This document shows, one piece after another, positions 34,277-45,774 of a stretch of DNA of 64,000 nt (its first letter is position 1; every line of letters starts with the position of its first letter). Under the pieces are notes generated by a model that was given only the letters and a program-made list of their open reading frames with translations, searched no databases and had not been told where the DNA came from. The stretch comes from Pseudarthrobacter sp. MM222 (GTDB lineage: Bacteria; Actinomycetota; Actinomycetes; Actinomycetales; Micrococcaceae), in NCBI RefSeq assembly GCF_947090775.1, contig NZ_OX352321.1, positions 3,658,001-3,722,000 of the forward strand, given 5' to 3'. A program made the position numbers and the translations under genes.

Positions 34277-34630
34277 CTATTCTTCGGTGAGGACGTAACG
34301 CTTTTCAGCGAGGATGTCTGCGATCCGCCCGGCACGCTGCCGCCAGATCGCTTCGTACTCATCGAGCAACCGCCGGGCTCGTTCTAGACCTTCGTGGCTG
34401 CCCCGCACGATCTGCTCCCTTCCGCGTTTCTCCTTGGTGACCAGGGATGCGCGTTCCAACACCGCCACATGCTTTTGAACGGCGGCAAAGCTCATGGCAT
34501 AGAGGGCGGCCAGGCCGGACACCGAATACTCCCCCACCGTCACCCGGCGAACTATGTCGCGGCGGGTGGCATCTGCGAGCGCCTGGAACAGGCGGTCAAT
34601 GTCGGCCTCACTTCTCTGATCTACAACCAT
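34277..34630 (-). CDS. ArsR-family transcriptional regulator
   Basis: This 117-residue winged-helix repressor has ALADATRRDIVRRVTVGEYSVSGLAALYAMSFAAVQKHVAVLERASLVTKEKRGREQ covering the DNA-binding domain and wing. There are no cysteine metal-sensing pairs, so it is not an arsenic or zinc sensor but belongs to the SdpR-like, SRPBCC-linked group. Its ATG (34628-34630) lies inside a 20-bp inverted repeat and close to the predicted transcription start, so it almost certainly represses its own operon and may be translated from a leaderless mRNA. Confidence 0.92.
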   Translation of the reverse strand: MVVDQRSEADIDRLFQALADATRRDIVRRVTVGEYSVSGLAALYAMSFAAVQKHVAVLERASLVTKEKRGREQIVRGSHEGLERARRLLDEYEAIWRQRAGRIADILAEKRYVLTEE

Positions 34631-34640
34631 TTGGTTGTAG
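34621..34640. promoter_or_regulatory. ArsR operator overlapping the start codon
   Basis: CTACAACCATTTGGTTGTAG has perfect 8-bp arms around a 4-base centre and includes the arsR ATG. Binding would block both transcription and start-site clearance. Confidence 0.75.
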
Positions 34641-34668
34641 GCTATGCCCGGTTGCCGCCGGGCGTCAA
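34639..34668 (-). promoter_or_regulatory. Promoter of the ArsR-SRPBCC operon
   Basis: Minus-strand TTGACG (34663-34668), an 18-base spacer, then TAGCCT (34639-34644). The predicted start of transcription falls within a few bases of the ATG at 34630. Confidence 0.5.
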
Positions 34669-34762
34669 TAGGACGGGCAGCCTACCGGTACTGCATTCCC
34701 GAACATCGGACTACACTCCTCGTTCAAGAGGTGATCTATCTCGAGAACCGGGAGGGGGCTCA

Positions 34763-35727
34763 GTGCTCGTATCCGAGGACGGCCGGCCGGTGGTGCTGGT
34801 GTTGCGGGCGCTGAAGCTCGGCGATCTGCTCGTCGCTGTCCCGGCCCTGCATGCCCTGCGCCGGGCTTATCCTGCGCACCGGCTCCTCTATGCTGCCCAG
34901 GACTGGCTTGAGGACGCATTAGCCCTGGTCGGGGGTTACGAACTGCTCCCAACGCATGGCCTCGACGTCCCGCTGGCCCTGCCGCCGGGACGGGTGGACG
35001 TCGCGGTTAATCTGCATGGAAGGGGCCCGGAGAGCGATTCCCGCATCGATGCACTTCGGCCGCGGCGGGTCATATCGCATGCCTCCGATGGCCGGCCGGG
35101 CCCAGTCTGGGAAGACGACATGCACGAGCGTCAACGGTGGGCCCGGTTGCTGCAATGGCACGGCATCGAGGCGGATTCCGGGGACTTCGGGTTGAATCTG
35201 CCCCCGGTGCGGACGGACCGGCCGGGCGCGACTGTGCTTCACCCCGGGGCCGCGTACGGAAGCCGCCTCTGGCCCGAGGACCGCTTTGCCGAGGTCGCCG
35301 CCGAACTGGCGCAGGCCGGTCACGACGTGGTCTTCACGGGCAGCGCCGCGGAACGGCCACGCGCTGCCCGGATTGCCGCCCTCGCGGGCCTCCGCGAAGG
35401 CGTTGTTTTGGCTGGGCAGCAGTCCCTCAACGCGTTCGCGGCGCTCATCGCGGAGTCCAGGCTTGTGGTCTCCGCCGATACCGGCGCGGCGCACCTCGCA
35501 ACGGCGTACCGGCGTCCTTCCGTGGTGCTCTTTGGCCCGGCCTCCCCCGACCATTGGGGTCCACCCCCGGACCCCATACTGTCCTGACCAAGGCTGAGTT
35601 GCGGCGGGGGGACACCTTCGCGGCGGACCCTGATCCGGCACTTCTCGGCGTGGAGGTCCACGAGGTGCTGGCAGCGGTCCGCGGCCTCGGACCGCTGTGG
35701 CCGCAGCAAGCGACGGGAGCCGGATAG
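34763..35727 (+). pseudogene. Glycosyltransferase family 9 gene with an apparent frameshift
   Basis: From GTG 34763 (ribosome site GGAGGGGG) the frame encodes a GT9/heptosyltransferase-type GT-B protein: LVLRALKLGDLLVAVPALHALRRAYP, VAVNLHGRGP, VLHPGAAYGSRLWPEDRFAEVA and VVSADTGAAHLATAYRRPSVVLFGPASPDHWGPP. It then stops at 35587. The -1 frame from about 35575 continues with a family-like C-terminus (HTVLTKAEL...PALLGVEVHEVLAAV) and ends in a TAG that overlaps the next gene's GTG. A single base therefore seems lost in the C-rich stretch 35561-35575. The short product, 274 residues, might still fold. It may be a real mutation, a phase-variable tract or a sequence error. Confidence 0.75.
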
Positions 35728-36857
35728 TGGACGAGACCACCGCGGAGTTCGGCGGCGCCAAAGAAGTGGGCTGGGGCGTCGGACCGGTCCTGGAGAAGTT
35801 CCCCGACGTCGAAAAGATCGCCGTGCTCCGGGGCGGCGGACTCGGGGACCTCATGTTTGCCCTCCCCGCTGTGGCCGCCCTCAGGGCGGCCTACCCCCGG
35901 GCCGCACTGACCCTGCTGGGCACGCCGGCGCATCGTGAACTGCTCCGGAGCACCCATCCCCCGCTCCGGGACGTGCGGATTTTGCCGTTCGCTGAGGGGG
36001 TCCGCCCGGGCCCGGAGGACGCCGTCGAGGTTGAACGTTTTTTCTCCGAGATGGCCTCGGAGAAGTTCGATCTGGCCGTCCAACTGCACGGCGGCGGCCG
36101 CTTCTCCAACCCTTTCCTGCTTCGTCTGGGAGCCCGGTTCTCCGCGGGGCTCCGGACGGCGGATGCCGCGGAGCTGGACCGGTCCGTTCCCTACATCTAC
36201 TACCAGCACGAACCCCTCCGCGCGCTTGAGGTTGTGGGGCTGGTGGGCGCGCCCCCGGTCGAGCTGGAGGCCAGGCTGCAGCCGCTTCCGGAGTATGTGG
36301 ACCAGGCCGAGTTGCTCATCGGTGAGGTGGCGGCGCCGCTTGTTGCCATCCACCCCGGCGCAACCGATCCTCGCCGCAGATGGCCGGCAGAGCTGTTCGG
36401 CGAGGTAGCTGCAGCCTGCGCGGCGGACGGGTGCAGGGTGCTCGTGGTCGGAGCCAGTGAGGACAAGGACCTGGCGGCCCAGGTGGTTGATGCCGCCCGT
36501 TCCCCGCAGGTCACCTCCCTGGCCGGGCAGTTGGATCTGGGCACCCTGGCGGCCCTGCTCACCCGGTGCAGCGTGATGCTGGGCAACGACAGCGGGCCCC
36601 GGCATCTTGCCCAGGCCATGGGCACTCCGACGGTCGGTCTCTACTGGGTTGGCAACCTCATAAACGCCGGGCCGCTGGGTCGAAGCCTGCACCGGGCCCA
36701 CCTGTCCTGGGTGACGCACTGCCGGGACTGCGGAAGAGACGTGACCCAAGTGGGATACACGTCTGTTCGTTGCCCCCACGACCCATCCCTGCTCGCCCCG
36801 ATCCGGCCCGAGGACGTCTTGGTGGACATGCGGTTGTTCACGGCCACCGGAAGCTGA
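35727..36857 (+). CDS. Glycosyltransferase family 9 protein
   Basis: This is a 376-residue GT-B enzyme of the heptosyltransferase family. EKIAVLRGGGLGDLMFALPAVAALRAAYP opens the acceptor domain, and FDLAVQLHGGGRFSNPFLLRLGA follows. The nucleotide-sugar domain has VAIHPGATDPRRRWPAELFGEVA and MLGNDSGPRHLAQAMGTPTVGLYW. Near the C-terminus CRDCGRDVTQ...RCPHDPS resembles the Cys-containing clasp seen in some members. GTG 35727 overlaps the stop of the frame-corrected upstream paralogue, so the two were probably co-translated. Acceptor unknown; Gram-positive members act on cell-surface glycans. Confidence 0.87.
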   Translation: MDETTAEFGGAKEVGWGVGPVLEKFPDVEKIAVLRGGGLGDLMFALPAVAALRAAYPRAALTLLGTPAHRELLRSTHPPLRDVRILPFAEGVRPGPEDAVEVERFFSEMASEKFDLAVQLHGGGRFSNPFLLRLGARFSAGLRTADAAELDRSVPYIYYQHEPLRALEVVGLVGAPPVELEARLQPLPEYVDQAELLIGEVAAPLVAIHPGATDPRRRWPAELFGEVAAACAADGCRVLVVGASEDKDLAAQVVDAARSPQVTSLAGQLDLGTLAALLTRCSVMLGNDSGPRHLAQAMGTPTVGLYWVGNLINAGPLGRSLHRAHLSWVTHCRDCGRDVTQVGYTSVRCPHDPSLLAPIRPEDVLVDMRLFTATGS

Positions 36858-36869
36858 GTGCCGCTGCGG

Positions 36870-37067
36870 TCAGGTCTTTTTGTCTGTTGCTCCGGTGTCC
36901 TCTCCGGCGTCCCGGGCCGGAACGTCTTCTTCCGGCTCAAAATTGGATCCGCCCGGCGTCGAGGTGACCCAGACGCCGTCCTTGGATTTCGGTATGGTGC
37001 TTCCGCTGCCCGGAGAATTGGTCTTATCCGGGTCCTGCTCCGCCGAAGCCGCTGGGTTCTGGTCCAT
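36870..37067 (-). CDS. Small hydrophilic protein, unknown function
   Basis: This is a 65-residue Ser/Thr/Pro/Asp/Glu-rich, apparently disordered protein (MDQNPAASAEQDPDKTNSPG at the N-terminus, PEEDVPARDAGEDTGATDKK near the end). It starts at ATG after AGAAGGA with good spacing, which is the main support for coding. No motif recognised. It converges with the GT9 gene end. Confidence 0.55.
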   Translation of the reverse strand: MDQNPAASAEQDPDKTNSPGSGSTIPKSKDGVWVTSTPGGSNFEPEEDVPARDAGEDTGATDKKT

Positions 37068-37285
37068 GGACGTTCCTTCTCTCAGTCGATGGCAGTGATT
37101 TTACGCCCACCCCACGCATCCTGCCGCTCCCCTTGGCGCCTTCCCATCATTTACATGCCTCCGGCCCCGGGGCTACATTTAGGGTCCCGGTTGAGAGACT
37201 CGCCGGCCGGCCGGACAGAGCTATTCAAACATTCAGCAGACAGCGACGAGGCTGCGCGGCGGGTGCAGCCGGCAAGGATATGACC

Positions 37286-37558
37286 ATGAGTCCTACACCC
37301 AAGCAGCCAATCACCGACGACAGCATCAAGGTGCGCCAGCTCAGCCATTATCAGTTCAGCTGGGTTGCCGGGGACGCGGGTGGCCCTGGCACGTGGACGC
37401 TGCAGCTCGTGCTGGATGAGGGGGCCTGGGAGGAAGTCCTCACCATCGACGCCGATGACGCGGACAACCTGCAGGATCTCCTGTCCACCGCGGATACAGT
37501 CTTCTACGACGTGAGCCGGCAAACCCTGATGTTCGGGACCACCCGCGTCGGCCACTGA
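37286..37558 (+). CDS. Small soluble protein, unknown function
   Basis: This 90-residue acidic protein has a plausible compact fold: VRQLSHYQFSWVAGDAGGPGTWTLQLVLDEGAWEEVLTI, then DADDADNLQDLLSTADTVFYDVSRQTLMFGT. The pattern recurs as a hypothetical protein in related actinobacteria to my knowledge, but it has no assigned function. ATG 37286 has AAGGA seven bases upstream; ATG 37280 is also in frame but too close to the ribosome site. Confidence 0.7.
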   Translation: MSPTPKQPITDDSIKVRQLSHYQFSWVAGDAGGPGTWTLQLVLDEGAWEEVLTIDADDADNLQDLLSTADTVFYDVSRQTLMFGTTRVGH

Positions 37559-37623
37559 CCGACGCGGGACTGCCGTCCTGCGCGGCCACGTTGACGCCTT
37601 CCCGCTCCCCCGGCGTTGGGGCG

Positions 37624-38445
37624 TCAGGCCGTCTTCTCGGGTGCGGGGCGCCTCCGGCTGCGCGTCCGCGGCTTGGTCGACCCCGCAGCCTGGAGGTTGG
37701 ATCCCTCCCGCGGGTCCAGGATGGCCTGGTCGGAGTCCCACATGGCTACCGGGACCACCTGGACCTGATCTTTGGGCTGCGGAAGGTTGCCGGCGGCGCG
37801 GCGCAGATACTCCAGGGACTCCTCCACACTGAAACCGTATTCCAGCACGAGCGCCCGTAGCGCCAGCGGGGCCAGGGCCCGGCACAACTGGGCCGAGGAG
37901 AGCTCCTCACTGCGCTGGTCCCGCCGTCCCGCTTGCTGTGCCAGGCGCAGGGTCCAGGAGGCATGACGGACGAACGTGACCGCTGCTGTGATGTCGGCAC
38001 TTGTGAAGACATGGGCCTGTGGAGCATATAAGTTGAATGCCGCGCGGAACATATCTGCAGGGACGAGGGGGACGGCCAAGCCGGACCGGATCTCCAGGCC
38101 GAGAGCCATACTGGCGTACCCGGGCCAACGGCGCTCCCTGCCCATATCCGGAATGAGGACGAACTCCCCAGTGCGGACCGCGGCGCGGGAGGGACCGTCG
38201 TCGAACGCGGACTGCAACCGATCGACGGCTTCCGAGGCAGCACTGCCGGCGGCCAGCGTGATGCTCCCTTCTGCCCGAAGGAGCGTAATCGCCCAACTGA
38301 TGCTCCTGCCCGGGGGGCCGAGATCGTCGACGAACTCACTGATTGCCTCGTGAAGGAACGTATCGATGTCCGGACTGTCGAAACGTATCTCCCAGACGGC
38401 GGCGTCAGCCATCTGTCCGTTGTCGGATGAGATTTCCTGGGTCAC
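37624..38445 (-). CDS. GAF-ANTAR domain regulator
   Basis: This is a 273-residue protein. The N-terminal ~165 residues look like a GAF sensor (ISWAITLLRAEGSITLAAGSAASEAVDRLQ, GEFVLIPDMGRERRWPGYA, LGLEIRSGLAVPLV, FTSADITAAVTFVRHAS). The next ~60 form an ANTAR RNA-binding domain (LCRALAPLALRALVLEYGFSVEESLEYLRRAAGN), although the usual GxAkGiLm start is weakly kept. A basic, disordered tail follows. ANTAR proteins bind paired RNA hairpins and act as antiterminators. The GTG at 38443-38445 is assumed; an ATG at 38410-38412 would shorten it by 11 residues, and neither has a clear ribosome site. Confidence 0.75.
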   Translation of the reverse strand: MTQEISSDNGQMADAAVWEIRFDSPDIDTFLHEAISEFVDDLGPPGRSISWAITLLRAEGSITLAAGSAASEAVDRLQSAFDDGPSRAAVRTGEFVLIPDMGRERRWPGYASMALGLEIRSGLAVPLVPADMFRAAFNLYAPQAHVFTSADITAAVTFVRHASWTLRLAQQAGRRDQRSEELSSAQLCRALAPLALRALVLEYGFSVEESLEYLRRAAGNLPQPKDQVQVVPVAMWDSDQAILDPREGSNLQAAGSTKPRTRSRRRPAPEKTA

Positions 38446-38660
38446 GTTTCACGCTCGAGATACGAAACACGACGGCTCAATGCTGGACCGCTACGGACAG
38501 CATACGGCCGACGGTCGGGTCAGCACTACGCCCAAGGCAAATGGCGCCGCACCAGCGCCCCGGCAGGGAGGATTGCGGTGGGGTTGCCCTTCCGGATCCG
38601 GGACGGACTGGTCGGTGAGGTGGGCCCGGATGGCAGTGATCGCCGGTGACGAGCCCCCGG

Positions 38661-41054
<2,394 letters not shown>

Positions 41055-41397
41055 CGTGTCTCCATCTGTTGCGCGGGGCCGCCGTCGCAGCCGCCGTTGG
41101 CGTCGCTGGGCTCTATCTAATCAGCTTGCGGGGGCAGGTCTGATTGTCCTGTGTCCGTGCGGCCGGAGGCAACGGTCCGCTGCCTGCTAAGCGCACGTGC
41201 CAGTACGTCACCGGTGAGGTCATCCCCTGCGGCCCGCCGCCCGGAACCAGTGCTCCGCTATTCGCCGGCAGGCGTTCATTACCTCTTGATGCGGACAGTG
41301 AAGCGGTGTGTCGCTCGGCGTCGGCGCGTTTCGGCCGGGGTTGGGATCCTGCCCACGGGGTGATTGATTGAGTGCACAAGCTACGGAAGGACTCGCC
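41055..41397. other. Intergenic region between divergent genes
   Basis: This 343-base stretch separates the UvrA-like and flavin reductase genes and should hold both promoters. I see no convincing coding frame, RNA gene or operator; several open frames cross it, but they lack a ribosome site and family motifs. A GGAAGGA site at its right end serves the flavin reductase gene. Confidence 0.5.
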
Positions 41398-41913
41398 ATG
41401 ACGGAACCATTTGATCTCAGCCCCACGAAACTTCGCTCCATCCTGGGACATTTCGCTACCGGCTTGACGGTGATAACGGCGACGACGGCGGACGGGCCGG
41501 CCGGGTTCACCTGCCAGTCCTTCTCGTCCCTGTCACTGGAGCCCGCCCTCGTCACGTTCAGCCCGGCACGGACCTCCAGCACCTGGCCGCTGCTGCGTGC
41601 GGCCGGCCGGTTCACGGTGAACATCCTGCCCGAGGAACACCAGCACCTGGCTGCCCAGTTCGCCCGCTCAGGTACCGACAAGTTCGCCGGCGTCGAGCAT
41701 TCTCCGTCGCCCCTCGGCAACCCCGTCCTGGACCAGGCGCTCGCGTGGGTGGACTGCGAACTGCATCAGGAGTACGACGGCGGCGACCACACCATTGTTG
41801 TTGCGGCGGTCCGCGCCCTCAGCGCCCGGGCCGGCGCCGAACCGCTGCTTTTCTTCAAGGGTGAATACGTCGGCGTCCGGTCCCGGGCCGGTGCCCTGCA
41901 GGGCGTGGCATGA
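41398..41913 (+). CDS. Flavin reductase-like FMN-binding protein
   Basis: This 171-residue protein belongs to the short-chain flavin reductase family (HpaC/ActVB fold). LRSILGHFATGLTVITATTADGPAGFTCQSFSSLSLEPALVTFSPART binds FMN. FTVNILPEEHQHLAAQFA, VLDQALAWVDCELHQEYDGGDHTIVVAAV and LLFFKGEYVGV complete the barrel. ATG 41398 follows GGAAGGA. These enzymes supply reduced flavin to a partner monooxygenase, none of which is adjacent. Its physiological partner is unknown. Confidence 0.9.
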   Translation: MTEPFDLSPTKLRSILGHFATGLTVITATTADGPAGFTCQSFSSLSLEPALVTFSPARTSSTWPLLRAAGRFTVNILPEEHQHLAAQFARSGTDKFAGVEHSPSPLGNPVLDQALAWVDCELHQEYDGGDHTIVVAAVRALSARAGAEPLLFFKGEYVGVRSRAGALQGVA

Positions 41914-42098
41914 CGGGCCGGACGATACAAAGGGGACGGCTTAGTCGTGGTTGCGCATCTGCTTTTCGCGCAGCTCCGGCCGAAAAAATCCCGACACCGC
42001 CGCCGCTGCCGCTCCGTTAGGCTGGCCACGGAGATCAACCACCCGGCAGGCCAACCGAAGAAAGGCCTGCCCCGGACCGACGGAGCTGTTGGAGACCT

Positions 42099-43019
42099 AT
42101 GACCCGGAAGATCAGCGTCAGCCTGCCGGACCCCGCCCTTCGCGGGTACCTGAAACCGCACCCGGACGTCACGGTGCTTGACTGGGACTTCGAAGGTGGG
42201 GCGCCACAGCCGAAGATCGATATTGTCGTCCCGCCCTACATGGGCGGCACGCAGGTATTGCGCAGGCTCGAGGACGTCGAGACGGCGCTGGTGCAGAGCC
42301 AGTCGATCGGGTACGACGGCGTGGCGGAGTCCTTGCCGGCCGGACGGGTGTTCGCCAATGCCGCCGGCGTGCACGAGACCTCCACGGCGGAGCTCGTCCT
42401 GGCCCTGGTTCTCGCCAGCCAGCGGGAGTTCCCGCGCATCTTCCGCAATCAGCAGGAGGGCGTCTGGGAAACCCGGTCGACCGCGAGCCTGGCGGACTGC
42501 CGCGTCCTGATGGTGGGGTACGGCGGAGTGGGCAAGGCGATTGAACGGCGGCTCATCCCATTCGAAACCAGCGTCACGCGGGTGGCAAGCCGGGCGCGGA
42601 CGGATGAGGGCGGTGCCGTGCACGGCATTGCCGAGCTGCCCGGGCTTCTGCCAAACCACGACATTGTGGTGGTGGCCGTTCCGTTCAGCGACTCCACCCG
42701 GCACCTGATCGATGACGCGTTCCTTGCGGCGATGCCCGATGGCGCACTGCTGGTGAACGTGGCCCGTGGCCCGGTGGCCGATACCGAGGCCTTGGTCCGC
42801 CATGCAGCTGCAGGTCGGATCCGGGCCGCGCTGGACGTCACGGACCCGGAACCGCTGCCGCGCGACCACCCGCTCTGGAAGGCGCCCGGCGTGATCATCA
42901 CCCCGCACGTGGGCGGGGCGAGCTCGGCGATGCGCCCGCGCATGGGCCGGCTCCTGCAGCGACAGATCGAGCTCATGCTGGCCGGGGAACCGCCGGCGAA
43001 CGTGGTCCTCGGCGGCTGA
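42099..43019 (+). CDS. D-isomer-specific 2-hydroxyacid dehydrogenase
   Basis: This is a 306-residue NAD(P)-dependent enzyme. The nucleotide-binding motif is VGYGGVGKAI. Catalytic Arg lies in LLVNVARGPVADTEAL, the carboxylate motif in ALDVTDPEPLPRDHPLW, and the acid-base His in IITPHVGG. The N-terminal domain is short, and the protein is at the compact end of the family, like glyoxylate/hydroxypyruvate reductases. ATG 42099 follows GGAGACCT. Substrate cannot be fixed from sequence. Its 3' end converges with the exonuclease gene. Confidence 0.9.
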   Translation: MTRKISVSLPDPALRGYLKPHPDVTVLDWDFEGGAPQPKIDIVVPPYMGGTQVLRRLEDVETALVQSQSIGYDGVAESLPAGRVFANAAGVHETSTAELVLALVLASQREFPRIFRNQQEGVWETRSTASLADCRVLMVGYGGVGKAIERRLIPFETSVTRVASRARTDEGGAVHGIAELPGLLPNHDIVVVAVPFSDSTRHLIDDAFLAAMPDGALLVNVARGPVADTEALVRHAAAGRIRAALDVTDPEPLPRDHPLWKAPGVIITPHVGGASSAMRPRMGRLLQRQIELMLAGEPPANVVLGG

Positions 43020-43047
43020 GCCGCCGCCTGCCGGGGTCTCCCCGCCC

Positions 43048-43986
43048 TCAGTGCCGCCGATCGAGGGCTTCGAGGAGTCGCCGGACCGATCCGCCGAGGT
43101 TCCACTCGGTGCCGAGCCGTTCCAGTTCGGCACGCGCATCGCCGGTGACGGGGTGCAGCTGGGCACCGGCCTCCTCGAGCGTCGGCAGCTCCAAGTCCCG
43201 CACGATTTTTACGACGGTTGGCGCGGCGGCGAGGTAATCGGCGGCCGCGGCGAGCTTCGACCGCACGGACGCGGACAGCCCGCCTCCCGCATCCGCCGCC
43301 GCTTCGAGCAGACCGTCGAGGGTGCCGTACTCCCCGAGCAACGACGCGGCGGTCTTCTCACCGATGCCGGCCACGCCCGGCAGGCCGTCCGAGGTGTCGC
43401 CGCGGAGCGTCGCGTAATCGGCGTACTGCTCGGGCAACACGCGGTACTTCCCGACGATTACGACGTCGGTCACCACTTCGAGGTTCTTCATGCCGCGGGC
43501 GGTGTAGATCACCCGCACCTGACGGGCGTCGTCGATAACCTGGAACAGATCGCGGTCGCCGGTGACCACATCGACCGGAAGCTCCGCGTGGCTGGCGTAG
43601 GTGCCAATGACGTCGTCGGCCTCATGGTCGGCGGCCCCCACGACGGCGATGCCGGCGAGGTCGAGCACCCGGCGGATCATCGGCAGCTGCGCCTCGAGCG
43701 CGTCCGGCACGACCTCCACGTCGGGGGCGCCCGCCACCACCTCCGCGACCCGATGCGACTTATAGGTCGGGAGGAGGTCTACCCGCCACTGCGGGCGCCA
43801 GTCGTCGTCCCAGCACGCCACGAGATGCGTCGCCTCGTAATCGGTCGTGAGCCGGGCGATCATGTCGAGCAGGCCGCGGACAGCGTTCACCGGCGTGCCG
43901 TCCGGGCGACGGATCGTGTCGGGCAAGCCGTAGAAAGCGCGGAAGTAAAGCGAGGCGGTGTCGAGCAGCATTAGTCGGTCGGCCAT
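43048..43986 (-). CDS. 5'-3' exonuclease (FEN-like, Pol I N-terminal-domain family)
   Basis: This is a 312-residue stand-alone 5' nuclease. MLLDTASLYFRAFYGLP supplies the first active-site Asp, DHEADDVIGTYA and VTGDRDLFQVI supply further acidic metal ligands, and GDTSDGLPGVAGIGEKTAASLLGEYGTL is the helix-hairpin-helix/H3TH arch that binds DNA. It removes RNA primers or flaps and backs up DNA polymerase I. Such separate copies are usual in Actinobacteria alongside polA. ATG at 43986; the stop faces the 2-hydroxyacid dehydrogenase gene. Confidence 0.92.
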   Translation of the reverse strand: MADRLMLLDTASLYFRAFYGLPDTIRRPDGTPVNAVRGLLDMIARLTTDYEATHLVACWDDDWRPQWRVDLLPTYKSHRVAEVVAGAPDVEVVPDALEAQLPMIRRVLDLAGIAVVGAADHEADDVIGTYASHAELPVDVVTGDRDLFQVIDDARQVRVIYTARGMKNLEVVTDVVIVGKYRVLPEQYADYATLRGDTSDGLPGVAGIGEKTAASLLGEYGTLDGLLEAAADAGGGLSASVRSKLAAAADYLAAAPTVVKIVRDLELPTLEEAGAQLHPVTGDARAELERLGTEWNLGGSVRRLLEALDRRH

Positions 43987-44308
43987 GACTGATCCTCACA
44001 CGGATGCGGCCGCCCGCGCCGGACCGTGCCGGTTTCGTGTCTATGTGCGGCGGCGCGCGGCCCGATAGAAACTCGCACGTGCCCAGTGACCCGCCCCGGC
44101 AGCTGGGCGAGATCACATATATGTGCGCCTTTTGACGATCCCGCGGATGCTGGACGAGACCCTCCAATAGGGCCATAATGCACAGCACCACAAAGCAACG
44201 ATCAACATCCCTCCGCGGGAGTCTATCGCCCGGGGGTGTCCGGATTCGCTACGCGACGGGGTTGCGTCGGGCGTCTGTTGCAAGAAGAAGTCGTGGAGGG
44301 AGAGTCTC
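43987..44308. other. Intergenic region, 322 bases
   Basis: No gene seen. It contains a 12-bp perfect palindrome CACATATATGTG (44114-44125) and a GGAGGGAGAG ribosome site for the GNAT gene at its right end. The segment is less GC-rich than its surroundings near 44110-44200 and probably carries divergent promoters; the palindrome could be an operator. Confidence 0.5.
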
Positions 44309-45277
44309 ATGACCGCACAGGAAACCGGGCGAAAGAGTGTCGAGGGCGCAGTATCGGTCCGGCCGCTGCGCGAGGCGGACCTCGATCGCGCAGACGAGAT
44401 AGTCAGGCTGGCGTTCGGGACGTTTCTCGGCGTCCCCGATCCGTTCGGAACGGCCGATTATGTCCGTACTCGCTTCGCCGCCGATCCGCACGCCGCCTTC
44501 GCCGCAACAGTCGATGGCGAGCTCGTAGGATCAAACTTTGCCGCAAATTGGGGCAGCGTCGGGTTCTTCGGACCGTTGACCGTGCGCCCGGACTTGTGGG
44601 ACCACGGCGTCGGCAAGAGCCTGATGGAGCCGATCATGGAGTGCTTCGAGAGCTGGGGGAACAGCCACCTCGGCCTGTTCACCTTCTCGCACAGTCCTAA
44701 ACACCTTGAGCTCTACCGCCGGTACGGCTTCTGGCCCCGATTCCTGACCGCCGTCATGCGTAAGCAGGTGGCGGCCCGTGACGCGGTGCCCGCAAAGGTG
44801 ACGTTTGGAGGGCTGTCCGACGCCGAGCGGCCCGACTATCTCAGTGCCTGTCGTGCCCTCACTGACGCCGTGTACGCGGGTCTGGACCTAAAACGCGAGA
44901 TCCTCGCCGCGCACGTGCAGGGACTCGGTGACACTGTGCTGTTGCCGGGCGAGTCGGGGCTCGACGGGCTGGCCGTGTGTCATTGCGGACCGGGCTCGGA
45001 GGCCGGGACAGATGTGTGCTTCATCAAGTTCGGCGCCGTACGCCCCGGCCAGCAGGCGGGTGACAGATTCGAACGACTACTCGACGCCTGCGAGCAACTG
45101 GCCGCCGAGCGCGGACTGGGTCAGCTCGAAGCCGGGATGAACCTGGGCCGCCCGGACGCCTATCAGCGCATGGTCGCCCGCGGTTTCCGTACCGGGTTGC
45201 AGGGTGTGACCATGCACCGGCCCAATGATCCCGGATACAGCCACCCCAACGCCTACGTGATCGATGACTGGCGCTGA
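44309..45277 (+). CDS. GNAT-family acetyltransferase
   Basis: This is a 322-residue protein. The N-terminal ~150 residues form a full GNAT domain: RPLREADLDRADEIVRLAF, VGSNFAANWGSVGFFGPLTVRPDLWDHGVGKSLMEPIM with the acetyl-CoA loop, and HLELYRRYGFWP. The C-terminal half resembles a second, degenerate GNAT module (ERFERLLDACEQLAAERGLGQLEAGMNLGRPDAYQRMVARGFRT). ATG 44309 is preceded by GGAGGGAGAG. Monocistronic; substrate unknown. Confidence 0.87.
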   Translation: MTAQETGRKSVEGAVSVRPLREADLDRADEIVRLAFGTFLGVPDPFGTADYVRTRFAADPHAAFAATVDGELVGSNFAANWGSVGFFGPLTVRPDLWDHGVGKSLMEPIMECFESWGNSHLGLFTFSHSPKHLELYRRYGFWPRFLTAVMRKQVAARDAVPAKVTFGGLSDAERPDYLSACRALTDAVYAGLDLKREILAAHVQGLGDTVLLPGESGLDGLAVCHCGPGSEAGTDVCFIKFGAVRPGQQAGDRFERLLDACEQLAAERGLGQLEAGMNLGRPDAYQRMVARGFRTGLQGVTMHRPNDPGYSHPNAYVIDDWR

Positions 45278-45385
45278 GACACGACTCTCACTCCCGTAGA
45301 TGTGCCTTAGTGGCGCCGGCGTGTCCGCCGTGGCCGTACAGCGGCGACGGCGCACACACCTGCGGGACCGGGCGGGCCGCTCCTG

Positions 45386-45724
45386 CTACATCCCGGGGAT
45401 TTGCTGGGCCTCGTGAACCTCGATCTCGCAGCCGCCCGGCATGTTCAGGTGCGGGTGCTGCTTGGCGAGTTCCACGGCGGCCTCGAGATTTTCGACCTCG
45501 ATGATGCTGTAGCCGGCGACCTCACGCTGGCTCGCGGCGGTGGCTCCGCCGGAAGAAACGCGGACACCGTTGGCCAGCGGGCTGCCGAAATCGATCAGGC
45601 CGCTGCCGACCTTCCCGGCCCAGGCGTTCCACTGCTCCATGACAGCTGCCATGTCCTCCGGCGCGGGCGGCGCCGCCTCGGCGGGGGTCATCGGGGCGTG
45701 GTAGATGAAGACGAACTTGGACAT
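45386..45724 (-). CDS. YCII-related (DGPF-type) protein
   Basis: This is a 112-residue ferredoxin-like alpha/beta protein: MSKFVFIYHAP, MEQWNAWAGKVGSGLIDFGSPL, REVAGYSIIEVENLEAAVELAKQHPHL and CEIEVHEAQQIPG. YCII domains contain a conserved His-Asp pair of unclear catalytic role. It is the third gene of an operon after ArsR and an SRPBCC fusion (50-base gap). DGPF proteins are often linked to ECF sigma factors; one such sigma fragment lies at the right end of this window, but not adjacent. Confidence 0.9.
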   Translation of the reverse strand: MSKFVFIYHAPMTPAEAAPPAPEDMAAVMEQWNAWAGKVGSGLIDFGSPLANGVRVSSGGATAASQREVAGYSIIEVENLEAAVELAKQHPHLNMPGGCEIEVHEAQQIPGM

Positions 45725-45774
45725 GGGGTTCCTACTTTCATGGTTGGTTTGACGCGGTTTCTGGGGGAAAAGTT

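Noticed and set aside
44114..44125. CACATATATGTG as a defined operator
   Set aside because: A perfect 12-bp palindrome, but no regulator gene adjoins and alternating A/T palindromes arise easily, so it is only mentioned in the intergenic entry.
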